Shown here piece after piece: positions 24,233-36,558 of a stretch of DNA of 64,000 nucleotides (position 1 is its first letter; every line of letters starts with the position of its first letter). The notes beneath the pieces were generated by a model. The model was not told the DNA's origin, made no database searches, and worked only from the letters and a program-made list of their open reading frames with translations. The DNA is from Rhodocollybia butyracea. Taxonomy: Eukaryota > Basidiomycota > Agaricomycetes > Agaricales > Omphalotaceae. The DNA is taken from the NCBI GenBank assembly GCA_015501585.1, contig JADNRY010000104.1:62001-126000 (forward strand), in the 5' to 3' direction. Both the position numbers and the translations under genes were made by a program.

Positions 24233-25886
24233 TCACGCGTTGCCCGTTTCATCCCTAATGCCGCCCTCCGCAAAGCTCAAGATACCAGCCGTATCCAGAC
24301 TCTGGACAATACCCTCCGCTTCTTCTACGTCCATATCCGCCAATACTGCATTGATGCCTTTCAAACTACCTTCCTTCAATGCTTGACGAAGAGGTTCCGA
24401 AAAGTCCCTGAACACGTCCCATTGGAATTGGAGTGCCTTTCTAACGTCCTCGATGTCCATGTTTTCCGTCCCAGGTCCTTCAAGAACAAGGGCCTCCGGT
24501 GGCGGCCCACTTGGTACGTTGAAGGTAATCATCTGCTCCGGAGATTCGGGACTAACTGGATCTGTTCATTCCCTCTATCTTGCAGGCTCTCTTCTTTTGA
24601 CTTCTCCACTCGTCCGCGAAGGTGATTGTACTTGTTCTCAACGTCGTCTAGGAACACCTTCTCAGCACGTTTGTCTCCCGAAATCATCCTAAACCGATCA
24701 ATAAAATCGCCAACGAATCAAGCAAAATGCAACATACTTTTGGAAAAACACCCGCACGCCATCTCTTCCCAGTTTCTCACAATACTGAAGTAGTAAACTT
24801 TGATGAATACATTGTTTCGCCAGCTTTGTTTTACCTGCACTCTCAGCCCTAAACGCGGCTACGAGTAGAGCATCTGAAGCCCAGGAACGATAACATCACG
24901 ATGCCGCTGGATAAACTCGAACGATTTTTCAAATCCTCGGTATGGAATTTTGGAAAATTCCGCCAGAGTAGGTGTTAATTCCGGAACGTAATCGTCTTCT
25001 TCGACAAGAACACCAGACGCAGGGAGCTTGGAACCCAATGCCTCTGGGTTCAGCGTTTCAAACGTAGTAGCGCTTTTCGATGTTTCGTTCTTTCTGAGGG
25101 AGGCGGGAGGATCTGGTTTGGGGGAACGTACTGGAAGAGAAGCTGAGACTTGAGCTTGTCATTATGATATTGAAAGATGTACCTTGTTCGAAAATCCATC
25201 ATGCAAGTCATCACTAGTGATGTGTTTTCTCTGTTCTCCCTCTTCAGACGCCAGCTCTGTTTCATCTTTCTGTATCGTCTCTCCAAGGTGATCTACATAA
25301 TATTTCATCTCTTCTACCAACGCCTTTGCCAGCTTCTCCTCCTTTTCGCTCTCGAGAACCGAGGCATCTTTGATTTTACTTTTAGCTTGCGTACTGACCT
25401 GGCGCAAAAGCTCCAACAGCATCCCATCATACGTCTGTTCAATCTCCTCAGGATTGTTTCCGGGAGGGCAATCTGGAGATGGGTTTTTTGCCAGCTGCTC
25501 ATAAAGGGAATTAAAGTAGACGGAAGAAGACGTGAAATCAGAAGGTGCGGAAAGACGAGCGGAGATTTCTTGAACGCGAGGTTGTAGCACTTTATTGCAG
25601 GCAATCTGCGCGCGCAAATAAGCAATCTTGAGCTTTCGTTTTTCTCTCTTTTCGTGTATATTGTGCTGGAGCGCGCTGGAGCCAAGGTATCATAAACTGC
25701 CACTCTGACTCGGAGAAAGAAAAGAAGACGGTACCTAATTAGCGACTTCTTGTCGACATTAGGGTGGCCCTCAATATCGGAATCATCAGAAAGCTATTAA
25801 AAACACGGCTAGTCCCAGTTCTTCATTATGTAAAACAGGAAATAGCTCACTTCAAGCTGGTCCCACTTGGAATAGTTAAATGACAT
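24233..25886 (-). CDS. cdc37: Hsp90 co-chaperone Cdc37 (two apparent 1-base frameshifts)
   Basis: Cdc37 loads client protein kinases onto Hsp90. The N-terminus MSFNYSKWDQLE, then LSDDSDIEGHPNVDKKS, is the conserved Cdc37 N-domain that contacts kinases. The IAYLRAQIACNKV segment, the middle domain (FEFIQRHRDVIVPG, LLVAAFRAESAGK, CIHQSLLLQYCEKLGRDGV) and the C-domain (FRDFSEPLRQALKEG, DTAGILSFAEGGI) follow in order. Introns are short and clean. Two places lose one base relative to the frame: CCTGGG-CTTCAG near 24881 (VPG then ASDALLV) and CCCG-AATCT near 24546 (QLVP then ESPEQM). As Cdc37 is normally essential and everything else is conserved, sequence error is more likely than a pseudogene. 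It is divergent with the terpene synthase gene. Confidence 0.92.
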
Positions 25887-26256
25887 CCTCAAAGCTGTGG
25901 ACAAAAACGAGTCCAGAGCGTCTAATTATTGCTTTCCTTCCCTCCGGACTGACAACTAGCTGAGGCAGTGTACTAAGTTACTATAGTCTCTGCTACTATA
26001 GTCTTGGTAAGCAATGCGATTATGCAGTAAATGTTTAGCCCACACCATCTCGGAGCGCCGCGGCAGAGGATTCGGAGTTACTTGTCTCCCGAAGGCAGTT
26101 GAGCGACGTCTTCATCTTACTAAATACTTCAACAATGGTCAAGACTCAAGTCTACTATATCAATTTAGCATCATGTTGATCGTCACTGGTCAGATACGTC
26201 GCAGTCGTCTACTATAAGAGACTGCACGCAAATAACACTACTACATCCACACTGGC

Positions 26257-27871
26257 TTGAAGAACACTGCTATGTCAATCTTACTAGGCAAATCGGTCTT
26301 CCCTCCTGCACGACAACATCCTAGGACTTTGGAGTTACGAAAACATAACGAGGAATATTTTCTTGGGTGTTGGCCCCTCACGGACAAAAGTGACGCTGCC
26401 AGACAAGATTTTTCTCGCAGCATGAGTACTCTTGCAGATTTTACTGCTAAAGGTCAGTCCGAAACTCTACTACCCTCGAACATCCTGATATAACACATGC
26501 ACATGACAGCCATACCCGATACAGAGCACTGGGAAAAATTGGTGTTGGCGAGCAGGGTGATCACTTTGGGTTTCTTGATTGACGATATGTTAGACGAGGA
26601 TGCAAGTACATATTTTACCCAACTTTTACTTTTAGTTAACCACTCCAACTGGATCGACAGCCTTTATACGATTCAAACACAAAATTCAAGATCATATCAG
26701 GTCTTCTGGAGGTCATCAATGGCAACAAGGTGTGTATTTGGAATCTCCTACTAAGTGCTATACTCGCAACTAGTAAAAAATGTGTCCGTCCACCAGAAAC
26801 CAGACCTAAACCTGTATTGGGAAGTAACTAGTAACAACATTTGGCGTGGCATTCAGCAAAGCTGTACTGCTACGGAGTTCAGTCAAATGACTCGCACAGT
26901 GGAGGCATGTTTTTTGTGAGCAAAATGTGTATGTCTTCTCTGAACTTGTGTTCCTAATATGGTAGTAGGGCCAGTCACGACGTCCCTCTTCCTGAAAGCT
27001 TTGAGAAGTGGCTTGTTCACCGGTGCCACAATAGTGGAGCAGTTCGTCATCTGTCTAATCCAAGAGAAGTACTTTAATCCACCTTCTCATAGGACTGGAT
27101 ATGGTCTGTGACTCGCTATGCGATGGAGTGCCCCGTTACCGATGAGGAGCTTACTCATCCAATCGTGAGGGAGGTCGAAGACAGCGCGGCAGGTAGCAGA
27201 GATCTTTCAACAAACTGACTGAGATGCTTAATATTTCATAGTCGCTGCCTCTCTTGTCAACGGTAGGCAACATCACTTCCAGTCAAGAACATGGCTCATA
27301 GTAGGCCCGGGGATTATGCAGATATCGTCTCCCTCTCTAAAGAGAAGCTAGCTAACTGTGGAGAGTTGAATGCAATAAGCATAATACGAAATTACGGCCT
27401 AGCATCGACAGAAGAGGAAGCCTTGAGTGAAGCATCAAATATCGTAGCTCAAAGCTCGAGGCAGCTCACGGAATTAACCAAACGAGGTCTCGCTGATCCT
27501 ATGTTGAGTAGCGAAATGAAGCGATGGATATCTGCCATTCTCTATGTTGTTAGCGGGAATGCGTGTGAGTCTTCATGCTGTGAAGTGGTACGCATGACTG
27601 ACAGAATGATTACTGGCGTTAGGGTGGTCTCAGCTGGTACGTCTTCAGACCCTCGCGGACTTTGCTTCTTACCAACCTCTCACGACAGACCTTACGATAT
27701 AATTTGCCTGGTCTCCCAGCCCCTCGAATGACCATCAACATAGAAGGTGAAGGAGATACGATAATTGAACCTCCCTGGCAGCTCGCTGGCTTGGAGTTCA
27801 ACAAGTCGAATGATGGCACTAACTTCAGTGAAAGCTCTGGACACCCCAGAACGGCTCAAACAGTGGTATGA
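26257..27871 (+). CDS. Terpene synthase (class I, trichodiene-synthase-like sesquiterpene cyclase type), 378 aa
   Basis: Class I terpene synthases ionise a prenyl diphosphate, probably farnesyl diphosphate here, using three Mg2+. A ten-exon model keeps frame throughout: 26257-26452, 26510-26605, 26661-26729, 26774-26915, 26969-27041, 27093-27192, 27242-27262, 27322-27564, 27623-27636, 27689-27871. It yields the aspartate-rich motif DDMLDE (90-95), the NSE triad NDIVSLSKE (232-240, created exactly across intron 27263-27321) and the C-terminal RY pair (LRY, 320-322). Other family marks are IWRGIQQSC and WLVHRCHNSGA. Exon 9 is only 14 nt. The start at 26257 is the first Met in frame. The product cannot be predicted. 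The weakest junction is intron 2-3, where a GC donor was considered. Confidence 0.85.
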
Positions 27872-28225
27872 TATCCTTAGCCTGAAACACTCTGGAGCGA
27901 AATTTTGTTGCATTGAATAACTGATGAAAATCACGATTTATATCTGTAGGGTACCATACTTGTGTACAATACACAACTTATACGGTACTATGCGTCAGTA
28001 AACCGACTCGGATTGTCGTTACTCGTATCACCATCTTTGTTCTATACTCTGCCTCCTACGAGGTTCAGGTCATCCAAAACCGCGCTAACTGCTTTAGTAC
28101 GAGCTACATCACTAGCTGGAAACTGCAACAAGGATTTCATCCTCGGGCAGGTAACGAGACAGTCAGTCCGTATAGTAGTCAAAATCCGCTGGCATATAAA
28201 TATGTTCCTTACTCCGTCAGCTATA

Positions 28226-30195
28226 CTAAGTACTACATGGTGGTAATGAATTGGGTTCAGCTTCGCTTAGGCTCAACTTTGAATCTAGATGAACACTTTC
28301 CTCTTTAACGTCGCTGGACCATATCCAGCCCTCTCGTCCGTTCAATTCTCCCCACCACCATCCATCGCTGTATTTTTTCGTGATCGTGATCTGATCGTCG
28401 AGTGAATACGCCAATGCATTGCATTCACATGGGCATTGCGGAAAGTAACAGGCCTCTTTGACGCGAACACTCAGGTTCACATTGTACCAAGACTTCAACC
28501 GACGATATTCTCCCGGCCAGAACCACTTCCATCGACCGGAGTATTCTCCCCAAGCACTGATTCGACCGCCGGGGTACGGAAAGAGGTGTACTATTTCCCC
28601 AGGACACCGCGGCCGAAATTTCGAAGTGTCCAAGTCCATATTAGGCCTCTCACAAGTCGACGTGAGTCGAGCGAAGAAATCTGATGGGTAAGGAGGCGAC
28701 GCCGTGAGAATGGCACGATCGGTTTCGCTGATATCCAATATCTCAACAAGGCATGGCATAACTGAGCCTTCGCAGTTGTCAACCCCACCCAGAATGTTCC
28801 ATTGGACAATATGGATGATATGCGGACCGTTTGTCCTGTCACCATCCTCAGACGCGTGGAGTCTACCGGAGGCTCAAAATCGTACTTGACGCGAGCTCTG
28901 AAATCTACAGACATGCCGGGGTTGGCGTTTAAGCTTTCCTGTGTGAGCATTGAAGAGAGCAAGGAGATCTAAATTTGGTCCTGAATCTGCAGAACGGATA
29001 GAGATGTCGTATAGTGCTTTCCAAGCTATGGATATTCCGTCGGCCCAGAGTATACAGTCCAAGATATACGACATGTGGCGATATAAGACTGAACTACATA
29101 GAGAAAGTAAAGTGAGCAGCTAGATGAGAATGAAATGTGAAGACGTACTCAAGGTTACTGCCTGATAAACCGTTGTTGAATTAACCGATGATACCCAGGA
29201 TGTATAAATAAGAACTCACCATCATCTGTGAGTTTTACGATTTCAAAACGATTGCTGATTTCAGGATAGTATTCCAAATAATCATCGTAACTTTTGGGTA
29301 GAATATATGCTGATCCTTTGCGGTATTGGGTGCCGATCCGTTTCCAAACGTCGTGGCTTGCAACTCTTTTAACGAACGCTGCATTAGAGCCACCGACAAA
29401 CTTGAACACGCGTTTCAAAGCCTAAATCAAGAACATATCAGCAATATTGTGCAAGCGCGCGGTATCGCAGGGGCTCACTCCTGTCTCGAGCTGCTTGACT
29501 GATCCTCTCAAAGTCATTGTTTGTACGGATCGCCTTGAGCATTACGGTTATGAAGAATTCTTACAATCAAGTCAAGTCAGACCATGGACGATGTGTATCA
29601 ATGCCAAGCCCAAGATACATACCATTCTGTGTGCGAATTGTATTGACATCAGAGCGGATGATATCTACCCCTGCACGGACAGTGTCTAGATCCTCCTTGA
29701 TTGCAAGAGACAGTTTCCTATCACCATCTACATAAGTATCACCTTGAGTATCACGAGGGAATACACAGCCTACAGGTGGTCAAGTTCGATAGCGGCTTTT
29801 AGCAGGACCATGGAACGTGAGATGCAAGTCAACAATTCTTGCACTTCTTCCTTCTCGACAATCGACAAGGCATGTCGCTTAAGCAATCCCAACTTCCCTT
29901 TGGGTGGGCGACCTTATAAGAGAGCTTCGTCAACAAGAAGATGAGGCGAGGTAGTGGCCCGTTTGGACCGTCAAGCTGCCGAAGAGATGAGGTCCAGGCG
30001 TCATTAGCATCGCCGTGAGGGAGGCTAACCAGTCCCCTCAGTCGGGTGGCGTATACATTGAGAAGACAGAGCTCTTGTGCGACATCTTCGCATTCCTTGG
30101 AGGCGTTTTTTGACGGCCTTTAGATATCGAATTGCCTTCTCTGTCACATCGACAAGGGCAATGATGGACGAGGCCGTGCCCAGAACCTCTGCCAT
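28226..30195 (-). CDS. Protein with STAND-like N-terminal domain and SH3-like C-terminal domains
   Basis: The N-terminus (MAEVLGTASSIIALVDVTEK, then a helical segment with KECEDVAQELCLLNVYA) is like the helical domain at the start of fungal NACHT/NB-ARC-type proteins. A middle part includes LAIKEDLDTVRAGVDIIRSD, a coiled-coil-like stretch, and a region around YYPEISNRFEIVKLTDDGEF. The C-terminus has SH3-like folds: ARVKYDFEPP..GQTVRISSIL and ALAYSLDDQITITKKYSDG-WWWGELNGREGWI. No NTPase is visible. Two one-base indels interrupt the frame, at an A6 run (30105-30110) and near 28786 (TTCTGGGTGGGG). The model is approximate and the number of introns is uncertain. It could be a degraded gene or suffer from sequence error. 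Confidence 0.55.
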
Positions 30196-31240
30196 GGTGG
30201 GGGAAGGAGAGATATGAGCGTTTTCGGTATATACATCTGCATAAATCATGTGGCTATTAGCGCTAGTTAACATTAGTGCACAGAGAGAATACGAAAGAAT
30301 ATATCAATTTAATACAACTATTTCAACTTACCACTGGCAAGATGCGAAGGCTCTGGAAGAAGACAAAGAGGACAATGTTGAAGAAGACGAAAGGGATTTC
30401 CAATCTTGAAAGAAGATAGTTGATGGTGTTTGTGTGGTGACATTGGAGAGAATTGTGGCAAGATGCTAGAGTCTGTCTAGAGCTATGAGCTCAAAGATGA
30501 CAGATAAGATCATCCTGGGCACGTGTTTCAAACCTAGTTCCTGGCTTCGAAGTTCGTGGATTGAGTTTTGTTGTTCCATGAACTCGGGCTACGGCCAGTG
30601 TTGGCTTTTCCCAAGCCCCTTGGTGAGTTTGATCATAACGGTGGACGTGTAAGCCCAGGGAACTTTGTGCCAGAAAAGCTAGAAGCGCATCTGTTAACAC
30701 CACTTGTTTCGGTTGTACTTGATCTACATGGGGTCTTGATGGGATGCGGTGGCGAAACACTCTCGCTAACTACCTTTCAACACGCGAATCCTTGATAATG
30801 TTATAATTAGCTAAATCGAGAACAACTCGAGAATGTTCGCACTGTCATCATTTCTCAGATCATCGACATATTGCCGTATTGTCCAGTCTCAGATACATCA
30901 GTGATAGAGTTTTTACGACTCTGTAATAGCGAGTCGCATACACTCGTCAGAATGGTGAGTAGGTCAAAGCTGGATATCGCAAATGTAGATGTGCACGTGT
31001 CAAAGCTTAGTCATTTACTTCCGCTTGCCGAGTTTTGTTTACTCTCGCTGCATAGTTCAACATACTGGTTTCGCTGTTGATCGCAAAAAATAGCTCTAGT
31101 CTATGACGTCGAATGTTCCAACTGTGCCTGCTATGCGTACGCCCCATAATAATAATATAACCGAGTCCTCGACTGTGATCTTTTTTCAGCTTCACTGCAG
31201 TGCACTAGTTGCACCCGGCTTAAATCTGGCCGAGATAGTC
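30196..31240. other. Intergenic region without a supported gene
   Basis: Short frames on both strands carry no recognised domain. The upstream exon(s) and true start of the DUF6697 gene may lie at 30830-31240, but no convincing initiating exon was identified. Confidence 0.35.
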
Positions 31241-31248
31241 TTCAGCTC

Positions 31249-33287
31249 TTGGTAGCTGACTGTCAGCGCAAACTCCTCGATTCGCAGAGAGAGCTTTTAG
31301 AAGAGAGAATCGAGAAACAGCAAATGCAGAATGAATTGGGAGACTTGCAGGTAGAGTTGGAGGTGATTATGACCGAACTGGCACTATATCGATCTCGGGC
31401 GACTGCAGGAGACAAGACAGCTAGGGAATCCAAGGATTGCCAGGTCAGAAATTTTGTTTATGCCACGTGCCTTAATAGATCCTTGCACCCGACAGACCGA
31501 TGCTGTGCCAAGCGAGCCCGTAGGAACACTGACACTCGCTGCCCAAGAGCGAACCAAAATTACCAAGTACCGCGATGGTACTGGCCAGGTACATCTGTCT
31601 CGTTCGTCTATTCTGAGTTTATCTCTAAACAACTTGTCAGCTCTCCTTGATTGATCTTTCATCCTCCTCGCAATCTCGTTCTTCTTCTAGTAGTCGAGGT
31701 ACTCGAATCGTGCAATATGTTGGCAAACCGCCGCCACAATCTAGTCTCACCACGCCCAAATCCACAGCTAACGCAAAGTCGAATTCTAGGGCGTCTTTAC
31801 CACGTCGTATTACTGAGGAGGTTGAACTCGTTGAACCAGAGAAGCAGCTGGGCTCAGACGCCGATCTCGAATGGATTGAGTCATCTTTCGTCAAACGCCG
31901 GTCGAAGAAGATTGATATAGAGCTAGAGAAGCAGCTGGACTCAGACACCGATCCAGAATGGACTGAATCATCCTCCGCCAAACATCGAATGAAGAAGACT
32001 GATAAAGAGATGAAATTCGTTAAACAACAAGAACCCTGCTCGTCACAATTAACCTCGCCATCGCAGAGCTCAAAGCGCAAAGCCGAGGCCGAAATTGCCC
32101 TTCCCTACGGAAATGACGACAGAGCTGCAACCTTGAAGAAACTCAAATTTACGAAAAGAAGACCTCGAACAAGTCCACCAAAGATAATGACCGCTGTGGC
32201 ATCCACCTCTACTTCGTCTTCGGACCCAGCGCCAAAGCAGAACTCCTCTCCACCTTCCTTGCCAAAGTTTCAGTCTTCCCCATCTCAGCTCACCTTCCGT
32301 GCTCATCTCAAATCCCTTCGTTCTTCCATGCCTTCACATGTTCCCCAGTCCCCCTCAGGTTGGGCTGGGTTTCCACTAGTTCAAATCCGTCGAGACCTGT
32401 TGAACAATCTGTACGGAATGGGTACGCAGCAATTGCTCGTACGTATCGCGCGAGACCGAAATCCGCTCCCGCCTTTTACTTCTAGATCGAGCGATCGCCA
32501 TGTTATTTTTCCCAATCTGGACCGTAACCCTCTTCCCCAGAAACGAGGCGATCCAGGATTTATAATCACTGCCCGACTCGAAAGCGCCATGACGTTGGAA
32601 CAGTGTTCGCTTTTTATCAAAACTTCATCAAAAGTCGCGATATGGGACTACCTTGGAGAATATAAGCTCACGCCAAGCGGAAAAATCGGAGGGAAATTTG
32701 GGACGCAATGGTATAATCAGTTAGAGACGAAGGTGAGCAGAGGCTAGACGAACTATCCCGCGTATGACAATGATATGGATTCCGCTCTTCTCTTCAGGTC
32801 CGAAAATGCATTGAAAAAGACATTCTAGCAAAAGCTTGGCATAGGCACTATCGAGAACGAATCGCGGATCGGTTAAGAATACCACTCGATTCTGTGAATA
32901 TAGGGCACATCAAAGATGCTATGCTTCATGGCGAAGAGGTTGGTTATTGACGACCTTTTGCTGGGTTTGACTAACCGCTTCTTTTTCCGCTAGGAAATCA
33001 ACCTTATTGCTCTTGAGTGTATTGGGTATGATGAATATTTCGCCAACGATATGTTGAGACGGCTTGGACAAGCCCTGAGTACCGCTGACAGCAAGGGAAA
33101 TACTAATAACGAGACTAAACCAGAGAACAAAAATGAAGGCAAGAAATTGCGCCCCACCTCAGTTGCCGATATACAAACCAAGCCGGCCACCGACGACGAC
33201 CGGATCGATGTTGACAATTCCGACGCATTCGCCGATCTGGACTTTTACGACTCGGATGGAGAATTGACTCAATTGGAAGACGATTAG
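31249..33287 (+). CDS. DUF6697-domain protein with N-terminal coiled coil (start unresolved)
   Basis: The exons ..31443, 31496-31588, 31641-32732, 32798-32938 and 32994-33287 join in frame. The first visible exon is a coiled coil (LLDSQRELLEERIEKQQMQ, LQVELEVIMTEL). The middle is Ser/Lys-rich with two tandem acidic repeats (EKQLGSDADLEWIESS and EKQLDSDTDPEWTESS) each followed by a basic stretch, and a likely nuclear signal (KKLKFTKRRPR). The C-terminal half (HVIFPNLDRNPLPQKRG, VAIWDYLGEYKLTPSG, ECIGYDEYFANDML) matches my knowledge of DUF6697, a basidiomycete domain of unknown function. There is no ATG at 31249, so the real start is upstream. It ends in an acidic tail. Confidence 0.72.
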
Positions 33288-33987
33288 GGCTTGTGGAGAG
33301 AAACGACTTTTGATCTATTTTTGAATTTTTGCTTGCTTACTTGACAAATCCGCCATCTATAAGCAATATACACGTTTGTATCAACACTTTTTTGTAAACA
33401 TGTAGCCTGTATCCATCTCTGTATAGTTTCTTGGGAATGATATGTACATATGACAAAAGGATTTGTGTCAACGCATTGTGTAGCTGCGGTTTCAGAAGCA
33501 CCCGTATACCTTCGGGGAACACTTCCATAGAAGCAACGAAGACGACATCCGCTGCAGCTGATTTATTACATAGATCGAAGCTATTTCGCTCACCTTGACG
33601 AAGTGGTTATGATGCTGCTTCCCACAAGAGTAATTGCTCTTGAGCGACAGGACAAAGGTTCAAGTCCTAGCTAGGTAAACTAGCGCCATCCTTGATAATT
33701 GGTCAAGTTAACTTAACTGGATAGCTGTGACGAACTGGTCCCCTTAAAGTTGCCCAGATTTCGCTGCAGTGCCCTTTTTGTGCATTTTACTTGACGCTTT
33801 GTCCTGGGTACTCAATCTTTTGGTCCTGGACTCGGATAGTAAGCTGTCTATGAATGTACATTCTACGCTACTATTGAAACGGGCCTATATAAGCCTGAAG
33901 TATTACAGAGAGTGATGGAAAGGAAGTTATCACCATACAATAAAATAGAAATAAATAGGTATCCACTGAGGTAACAGACATTGCAGT
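33288..33987. other. Intergenic region between convergent genes; tRNA-like remnant near 33594-33672
   Basis: It holds the 3' flanks of the DUF6697 and RhoGEF genes. A segment with GAAGTGGTTATGATGC and, 60 bp later, GGTTCAAGTCC resembles tRNA A and B boxes, but no acceptor stem pairs, so it is not called as a tRNA gene. Confidence 0.35.
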
Positions 33988-35999
33988 TCAACGAGGCTGG
34001 TAGAGGAAGGTCGAATTCCCTTGAGCCTTGTCGCACTTTTGAGCAAGAGACAGAGCGACATCCAGTGCATCTTGTACCTTTTTCTGGGAAACAGATGACG
34101 AAGGAGTATAGGAAACAAGGTCTGGATAGGAGAAAGGGTTGGCAAGGGACACATGAAAATCGATCGAACCGTACCTTTGAAAAGCAGTGTATACCGCATT
34201 ACTCGTTGCGTAGGAAGTATCGCGAGCTCTCTGAACCGTAGATCCCTATCACTTCGCCCTGTTCCTTCAAAACGAGAAACGCCGTCTTCCCTGCTACCCC
34301 GTCTGCTCATAGAGCTGATCCGTTTGCTCCATGATCCCACTCGACGCTTCATGCCAATATTCGACATTGTAGCTTCGGAAAAGGTACCAGGGAAACTTGC
34401 GCTACTCGTCCTCGCACGCTTGAGGATGGCTCCCTCACGCGTGCCGGCGAAAAATTCACCAACGACCCCGCACCAAGGCACAAATGCCAATTCTAGCTGC
34501 TCTCCGCCTGATAGAAATGCCTCCGCGACACCGACTGCGCTGGGGTTGATCTCCATTTGCGATACAATGTACTCGCTGGCCTTGATCAGAGCAGGAATAT
34601 ATGCCCGCAGAATTACAGGCGACGAGGTGGATGTCTGCTCCGATAGTATCGTCCGAAGGGAGGCAAGATAAGATCGTTCTGTGCGTACGAGTTCACGACA
34701 TATCAATAGCGTCCGCCGAGCGGTTTTCCATACGGAAGGGTCAGAGAAGCGGTTGTGAGGAGATGAAGGACTATCTCCATAACTCGAGTCTGACTCTACT
34801 TCCTCTCCATTTGCCTCTCTTGGAGAAACGCAGAAAACAGAGGACGGAATTGCGGCTGATAGTATGGGAGGTGAAACAGGCGATTGGACGCCCGCGTGTC
34901 TACTCCAGTCACCATTTTCGTGGGTTTGACCTCCTACCATCTGCTCCAGCTTGTCCACAAGTTTTTCGTCTGAAATATGATCATCCGTGATAACCATTGC
35001 CAAAGTCCACCTCCTCCTGTGAGGACGAAACTCCAAGTTACCGCCACCAAGCCATTTATGAGCTGAATTAGGTTCAGAAAGAAGTCCTAGATATTGATCG
35101 TTACTGGGACTGGAATCCAGACTGAAGGTCGAACTGTCCAAAGACTGGTCAATTGAATCCGTCAGGCTCCAGTTGGAATGGGAAGCGCTGTTTAATGGCC
35201 AGTTCATGGGGTATGTACTGGACGGATGATCTCTGCGGACAATTGGAAAAGAAGATGGGAGAGCGGATGGAAGTGTTCCTGTCCATGCTAATGATGCCAT
35301 TGCGTTGGTATTCCGATCTCTAGTTATGTCGGCTGGGTGGGACAATACAAGCTTTGGGATTTTCTGTGACGAGCAAGTTCATCGTGGTATAATTTAAGGC
35401 AAATCAAGACAGACCTTCTCTGGCTCTTTTTTCGTATCAGATCTGACTGCTTGCTCCACTATTACTTTTGTATCTTCATTCTTGGTAGCAACAAACGTAG
35501 CCGAGGAGATAGACGGTAGTGAGCTTACACGCTGAAGCGTTATCCGTTCTCCGTGCGTACTCGGCCGGCTTGATTCCCTGCGCAATAATGAAAACCTACC
35601 GCGTTTCACGGAAGTTGATCTTCCTCTGCCACCAGCGGGCGGTGCACCTGAGATGACAGATGAGCCATTGACGCCGTTAAGAGGCGGCGCAACGTCAAAC
35701 GGGTCTACCAGTGGTAAAGGGGTCGGTCTTCGTTGGTGCGGCCTCCATGGCTCCTTCAACGAACCGGTAGACTTTGTGCCATGCACTGACGTAGCCAAGT
35801 TTTTCACCGAAACATACATAGATGAAGTGCGAACCCTAGAGGCAAACTTTAGCACAAAGGGTGAGTTGGAACCAGAGTCGTCCGTTGAAGTGGAGGGAGA
35901 AGGTAAAAGGAACGTGCTATCATTTGACGACAATGTAGAGCTCGGAGTGAGCTCTGGAGTTGACAGTGTGCTCCCAGAGTATAAAGGTGCAGCTGCCAT
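33988..35999 (-). CDS. RhoGEF (DH domain) protein
   Basis: Dbl-homology proteins exchange GDP for GTP on Rho GTPases. Three exons join in frame: 35999-35415, 35363-34175 and 34121-33988. The first ~380 residues are Ser/Pro-rich and disordered. The DH domain starts at ARRTLLICRELVRTERSYLASL (conserved region 1) and continues through YIPALIKASEYIV, FVPWCGVVGEFF, and RELAILPTQRVMRYTLLFKDL (CR3), then a final helix (VQDALDVALSLAQKCDKAQ). A ~65-residue Ser/Arg-rich insert splits the DH domain before CR3. No PH domain follows, as the protein stops soon after the DH helix. The start at 35999 is the first Met in frame. The gene is divergent with AP-3 delta. Confidence 0.82.
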
Positions 36000-36558
36000 G
36001 TCCCAAAGCGACTTGGGGGAAAGACAGAGCTGGGCTGGGAAGAGAGATCGGGAGCGTTGGATCCTTGTGTTATATATAAGAGGAGCTGTTTGATCCCATC
36101 GTGATTACTCCTCCTCATCTGTAGAAAGTCGTATATACATCATCACTTTATACATCATCACTTTGTACTTGTATGAAGCAACGTTTGAAACGGGTGAGAG
36201 TCGTGAGACTATATAGTCAACCATGCTGGTTCCGAATCCCGATTGATGAGAGACCGGTTTCCAAGAGGTTCCAAGTCTATTCAGCCTCAGCAAAGTTGCA
36301 ACTTTGGGGCCACCGGACGGCATGTAGCTATATTGCGCAGAGTTTAGCCCAAGGCAAGCTGGCTACTTTCGCGGATCGGAGTAAAGTCGGTAGAAGGAAA
36401 AGATGAACACACGACAGACGGGCGCTCAAACGACGGCGCTTCTTGGCGCTAGCTTCGTCACCTTAAAATTAACTCTCATTTCTCAATACTGCTCTCGAGC
36501 AATCTGGTCCTTTCACGGGTGAAAGCTACATCTCTAAAGGCAACCTGTACGGTCCACT
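36000..36558. promoter_or_regulatory. Divergent intergenic region between the RhoGEF and AP-3 delta genes
   Basis: This 0.56 kb must hold both promoters. A TATA-like TATATATAAG lies near 36070-36080 on the plus strand, and TACATCATCACTTTA/G is repeated twice in tandem at 36136-36166. No specific factor site is claimed. Confidence 0.3.

Noticed and set aside
26581..26661. GC donor (GCAAGT) for intron 2 of the terpene synthase
   Set aside because: It gives an attractive exon 3 but breaks phase with exon 4; the GT donor four bases further keeps frame through to the stop.
33594..33672. tRNA-like segment with A-box- and B-box-like words (GTGGTTATGATGC, GGTTCAAGTCC), resembling tRNA-Gly(CCC)
   Set aside because: No 7-bp acceptor stem pairs across the segment and the T stem has only about three pairs. 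At most it is a remnant or a SINE fragment.
34153..34990. Two long plus-strand frames inside the RhoGEF gene
   Set aside because: They are antisense to the conserved DH-domain coding sequence and have no domain of their own.
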